Source of the DNA: JBOFSQ01 sp051651625
GTDB taxonomy: Bacteria; Planctomycetota; Planctomycetia; Pirellulales; Thermoguttaceae
Direction: 5' to 3'
Assembly: GCA_051651625.1 (NCBI GenBank)
Contig: JBOFSQ010000013.1
Location: forward strand, 1-7,913
Length of the DNA stretch: 7,913 bases
The notes below the pieces were generated by a model. That model did not search any database. It saw nothing but the letters and a program-made list of their open reading frames with translations, and had not been told where the DNA came from. The number at the start of each line of letters is the position of its first letter. The first letter of the stretch is position 1. Below, in pieces: positions 6,412 to 7,913 of the stretch. A program made the position numbers and the translations under genes.

Positions 6412-7719
6412 TCACACTTCACACGCAACAATATCGTCGAACGTCTGTCGGCGGCGGATCATTGTTGCACAATCTCCGTCAACGAGAAACTCTGCGATCA
6501 GCGGACGCGAATTGTAGTTCGACGACATCGCCGCACCATAAGCACCAGCGTTTTCGATGATGAGAAAGTCGCCGACGGCGGCGTGCGGCAGCGAACGTTT
6601 CACGACGATTCCGCCTTCTTCTTGCGTGAAAATGTCGCCCGATTCGCAAAGCGGCCCGCCGACGATAACGTCGGTAAACGTGTTGTTGGCGGCGTTTTCG
6701 TTGCGGTGAAGAATTGAGATTGGGTGATACGCACCGTACATCGCGGCGCGGGCGAGGTCGTTGAAACCGGCGTCGGTGAGATAAAACTTGTTTTCGCCTT
6801 GCGTCTTGACGGCGCAAATCGTTGCAACCAAAACTCCACTCTCGGCAACGAGATAACGCCCCGGCTCAACTTCCAAGATGAGTTTGCGTCCAAACTTTTT
6901 CGACAGTCGTTCGCGGACGCCGCTCCAGAGTTTGTGATACTGCGTGATGTCGAGTCGCGTGTCTTCGGGGCGATACGGAACAGGCAGCCCGCCGCCTGCA
7001 CTGATTGTCGTGAGTGTCTCGCCGAAAGGCGGCGCGAATTGTTCGATAAAGTCGCAGACTTTTGCAAGGTGTACCAAATCGGTACCGCTTCCGATGTGAA
7101 CGTGAAGACCGGTGATACGGAGATTGTGTTTCGCTGCGAGTCGTTTCGCCTCATCGGCCTCGGTGAACCAAATGCCATGTTTCGACGAGTCGCCGCCGGT
7201 GTTTGTCTTACGCGAGTGGCCGTGACCGAAGCCCGGATTAATCCGCAGCGTTATTTCGCCGCCACTGTTGCACCGCTGTCCGTACTGCTCGATCATGTCG
7301 AGCGAACCGCAGTTAACATGAATGCGTTCGCGTACAACGAGATCGAGTGCATCGGCGTCGAAGATGTCGGCGGTGTAGACGATGCCATGAACGCCGCATG
7401 AATCTTTTGCTGCGGTGAATCCGGCCCGCAATCCGCGACGGATTTCGTTTGCACTGACGGCGTCAACGGCGATGCCGTCGGCGCGGAGCAGCTTCAATAT
7501 CGCCGTGTTTGAACACGCCTTCTGCGCGTATCGCACAACGTCGAACGCCGCCAATTCGCCGCACCGCGAACGAATCGTTGCTGCATCGTAAAGATAAAAT
7601 GGTGTCGCGTGTTGCGACGTGAGTGAGTGGAGGAGTGGTGAGTTTGTCATGAGTTGATCAATGGGGCTGCGATCAAGTACAAAGGGGCGTGCGATATGCG
7701 AGGAAGTTTTTGTTACCAT
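6412..7719 (-). CDS. lysA: Diaminopimelate decarboxylase
   Basis: LysA is the PLP enzyme that decarboxylates meso-diaminopimelate to L-lysine, the last step of bacterial lysine synthesis, in the cytosol. In the 435-residue reading, the fold-III PLP features appear in order: RYAQKACSN with Schiff-base Lys67, LHVHIGSG with His206/His208, the phosphate-binding SAGGGLP (Gly242-244), EPGRYLV (Glu285-Arg288), GGPLCESGD with Cys358 (active-site cysteine from the partner subunit) and GAYG with Tyr394. The ATG at 7719 is preferred. It has a GGGGGGA tract six bases upstream and overlaps the stop of the preceding frame by seven bases. The in-frame ATG at 7650 (412 residues) would match the usual family N-terminus more closely but has no ribosome site, and a TTG at 7743 is unlikely. 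Ornithine or arginine decarboxylases of the same fold are less likely given CESGD and GAYG. Confidence 0.93.
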   Translation of the reverse strand: MVTKTSSHIARPFVLDRSPIDQLMTNSPLLHSLTSQHATPFYLYDAATIRSRCGELAAFDVVRYAQKACSNTAILKLLRADGIAVDAVSANEIRRGLRAGFTAAKDSCGVHGIVYTADIFDADALDLVVRERIHVNCGSLDMIEQYGQRCNSGGEITLRINPGFGHGHSRKTNTGGDSSKHGIWFTEADEAKRLAAKHNLRITGLHVHIGSGTDLVHLAKVCDFIEQFAPPFGETLTTISAGGGLPVPYRPEDTRLDITQYHKLWSGVRERLSKKFGRKLILEVEPGRYLVAESGVLVATICAVKTQGENKFYLTDAGFNDLARAAMYGAYHPISILHRNENAANNTFTDVIVGGPLCESGDIFTQEEGGIVVKRSLPHAAVGDFLIIENAGAYGAAMSSNYNSRPLIAEFLVDGDCATMIRRRQTFDDIVACEV

Positions 7720-7913
7720 CGTGCGTCCCCCCAATGCTTGCAATTTTGGGTGTTTTGATTGAGTTGTTTTTGCGACGATACTGTTTTCGTTTCAGTATTG
7801 TGTAAAGCAAGAAGTCTCTGCATTTCGGCAAGATTGTTGCGTACTTCCGCTTTTAGCATTTCAGCGTTAATTACCAGCGGTGGGTTCAACTCTTCGTCTG
7901 AAACGTCTTCCCA
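7713..7913 (-). CDS. 3' end of an unidentified gene upstream of lysA (partial)
   Basis: A minus-strand frame is open from the window edge for 66 codons and stops with TAA at 7715-7713. The stop overlaps the lysA ATG in the arrangement ATGGTAA. The visible residues are hydrophilic: an acidic start (WEDVSDEELNPP), a helix-forming stretch with coiled-coil character (about residues 17-40, including MLKAEVRNNLAEMQRLLALH) and a Gln/Asn-rich tail. I do not recognise a family. The region is lower in G+C than lysA. An open frame of this length can arise by chance (a few percent per frame), so support comes mainly from the tight overlap with lysA, which implies translational coupling in one operon. The start lies outside the window. 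Confidence 0.55.
   Translation of the reverse strand, partial: WEDVSDEELNPPLVINAEMLKAEVRNNLAEMQRLLALHNTETKTVSSQKQLNQNTQNCKHWGDARW
7726..7732 (-). promoter_or_regulatory. Ribosome binding site for lysA
   Basis: On the minus strand GGGGGGA ends six bases before the ATG at 7719. It can pair with the CCUCC anti-Shine-Dalgarno core with one G-U wobble. It is the only start in this window with a clear G-rich ribosome site, and it decides for 7719 over 7650. Confidence 0.55.

Noticed and set aside
6724..7401. 225-residue plus-strand frame opposite lysA
   Set aside because: It is antisense to the conserved core of LysA, including the GGG and EPGR motifs, and has no independent support.
7720..7743. 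TTG at 7743 as the lysA start
   Set aside because: It is a rare start codon, lies upstream of the G-rich ribosome site, and would overlap more of the preceding frame. The ATG at 7719 fits better.

Overview
The window (7,913 bp, roughly 55% G+C) looks like chromosomal DNA of a planctomycete or a close relative in the PVC group. The main reason is a very long SecA (1,287 residues against about 900 in E. coli) with a large extra helical region near its C-terminus. Weak or absent Shine-Dalgarno signals at most starts, and the style of the dispersed intergenic repeats, fit as well. No taxonomic marker gene is present, so this is a moderate-confidence inference.

Layout. Positions 1-504 hold no convincing gene. 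They contain degenerate inverted and direct repeats (41-216), a good sigma70-type promoter (364-392) whose -35 box lies in a short inverted repeat, and a 30-bp tandem duplication with a strong hairpin just before secA. secA fills 505-4368 (+). Next come two and a quarter near-identical copies of an 82-bp repeat (4382-4566) directly abutting a small AbrB-like antitoxin gene (4576-4833, +) and a PIN-domain toxin gene (4837-5262, +). An enolase-superfamily gene of the dipeptide-epimerase / muconate-lactonizing type follows (5295-6317, +). It converges on lysA (6412-7719, -) across a 94-bp gap dominated by a perfect 23-bp inverted repeat. A partial minus-strand reading frame enters from the right edge and ends at 7713. 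It overlaps the lysA ATG by seven bases, which fixes the lysA start and suggests an operon.

How the genes relate. SecA is the essential export motor. LysA makes lysine by decarboxylating meso-diaminopimelate, and dipeptide epimerases act on L-Ala-D/L-Glu from murein peptides, so the last two genes may both touch peptidoglycan-peptide chemistry. They are convergent and not co-transcribed. The toxin-antitoxin pair with its repeat looks like an accessory cassette between secA and the epimerase-like gene.

No large undescribed system is evident. The points most worth checking are the multiplied wing-domain-like units in SecA, the altered KxK and DxD motifs in the enolase-superfamily enzyme, and the fact that each of the three main gene-free gaps contains a different structured repeat.
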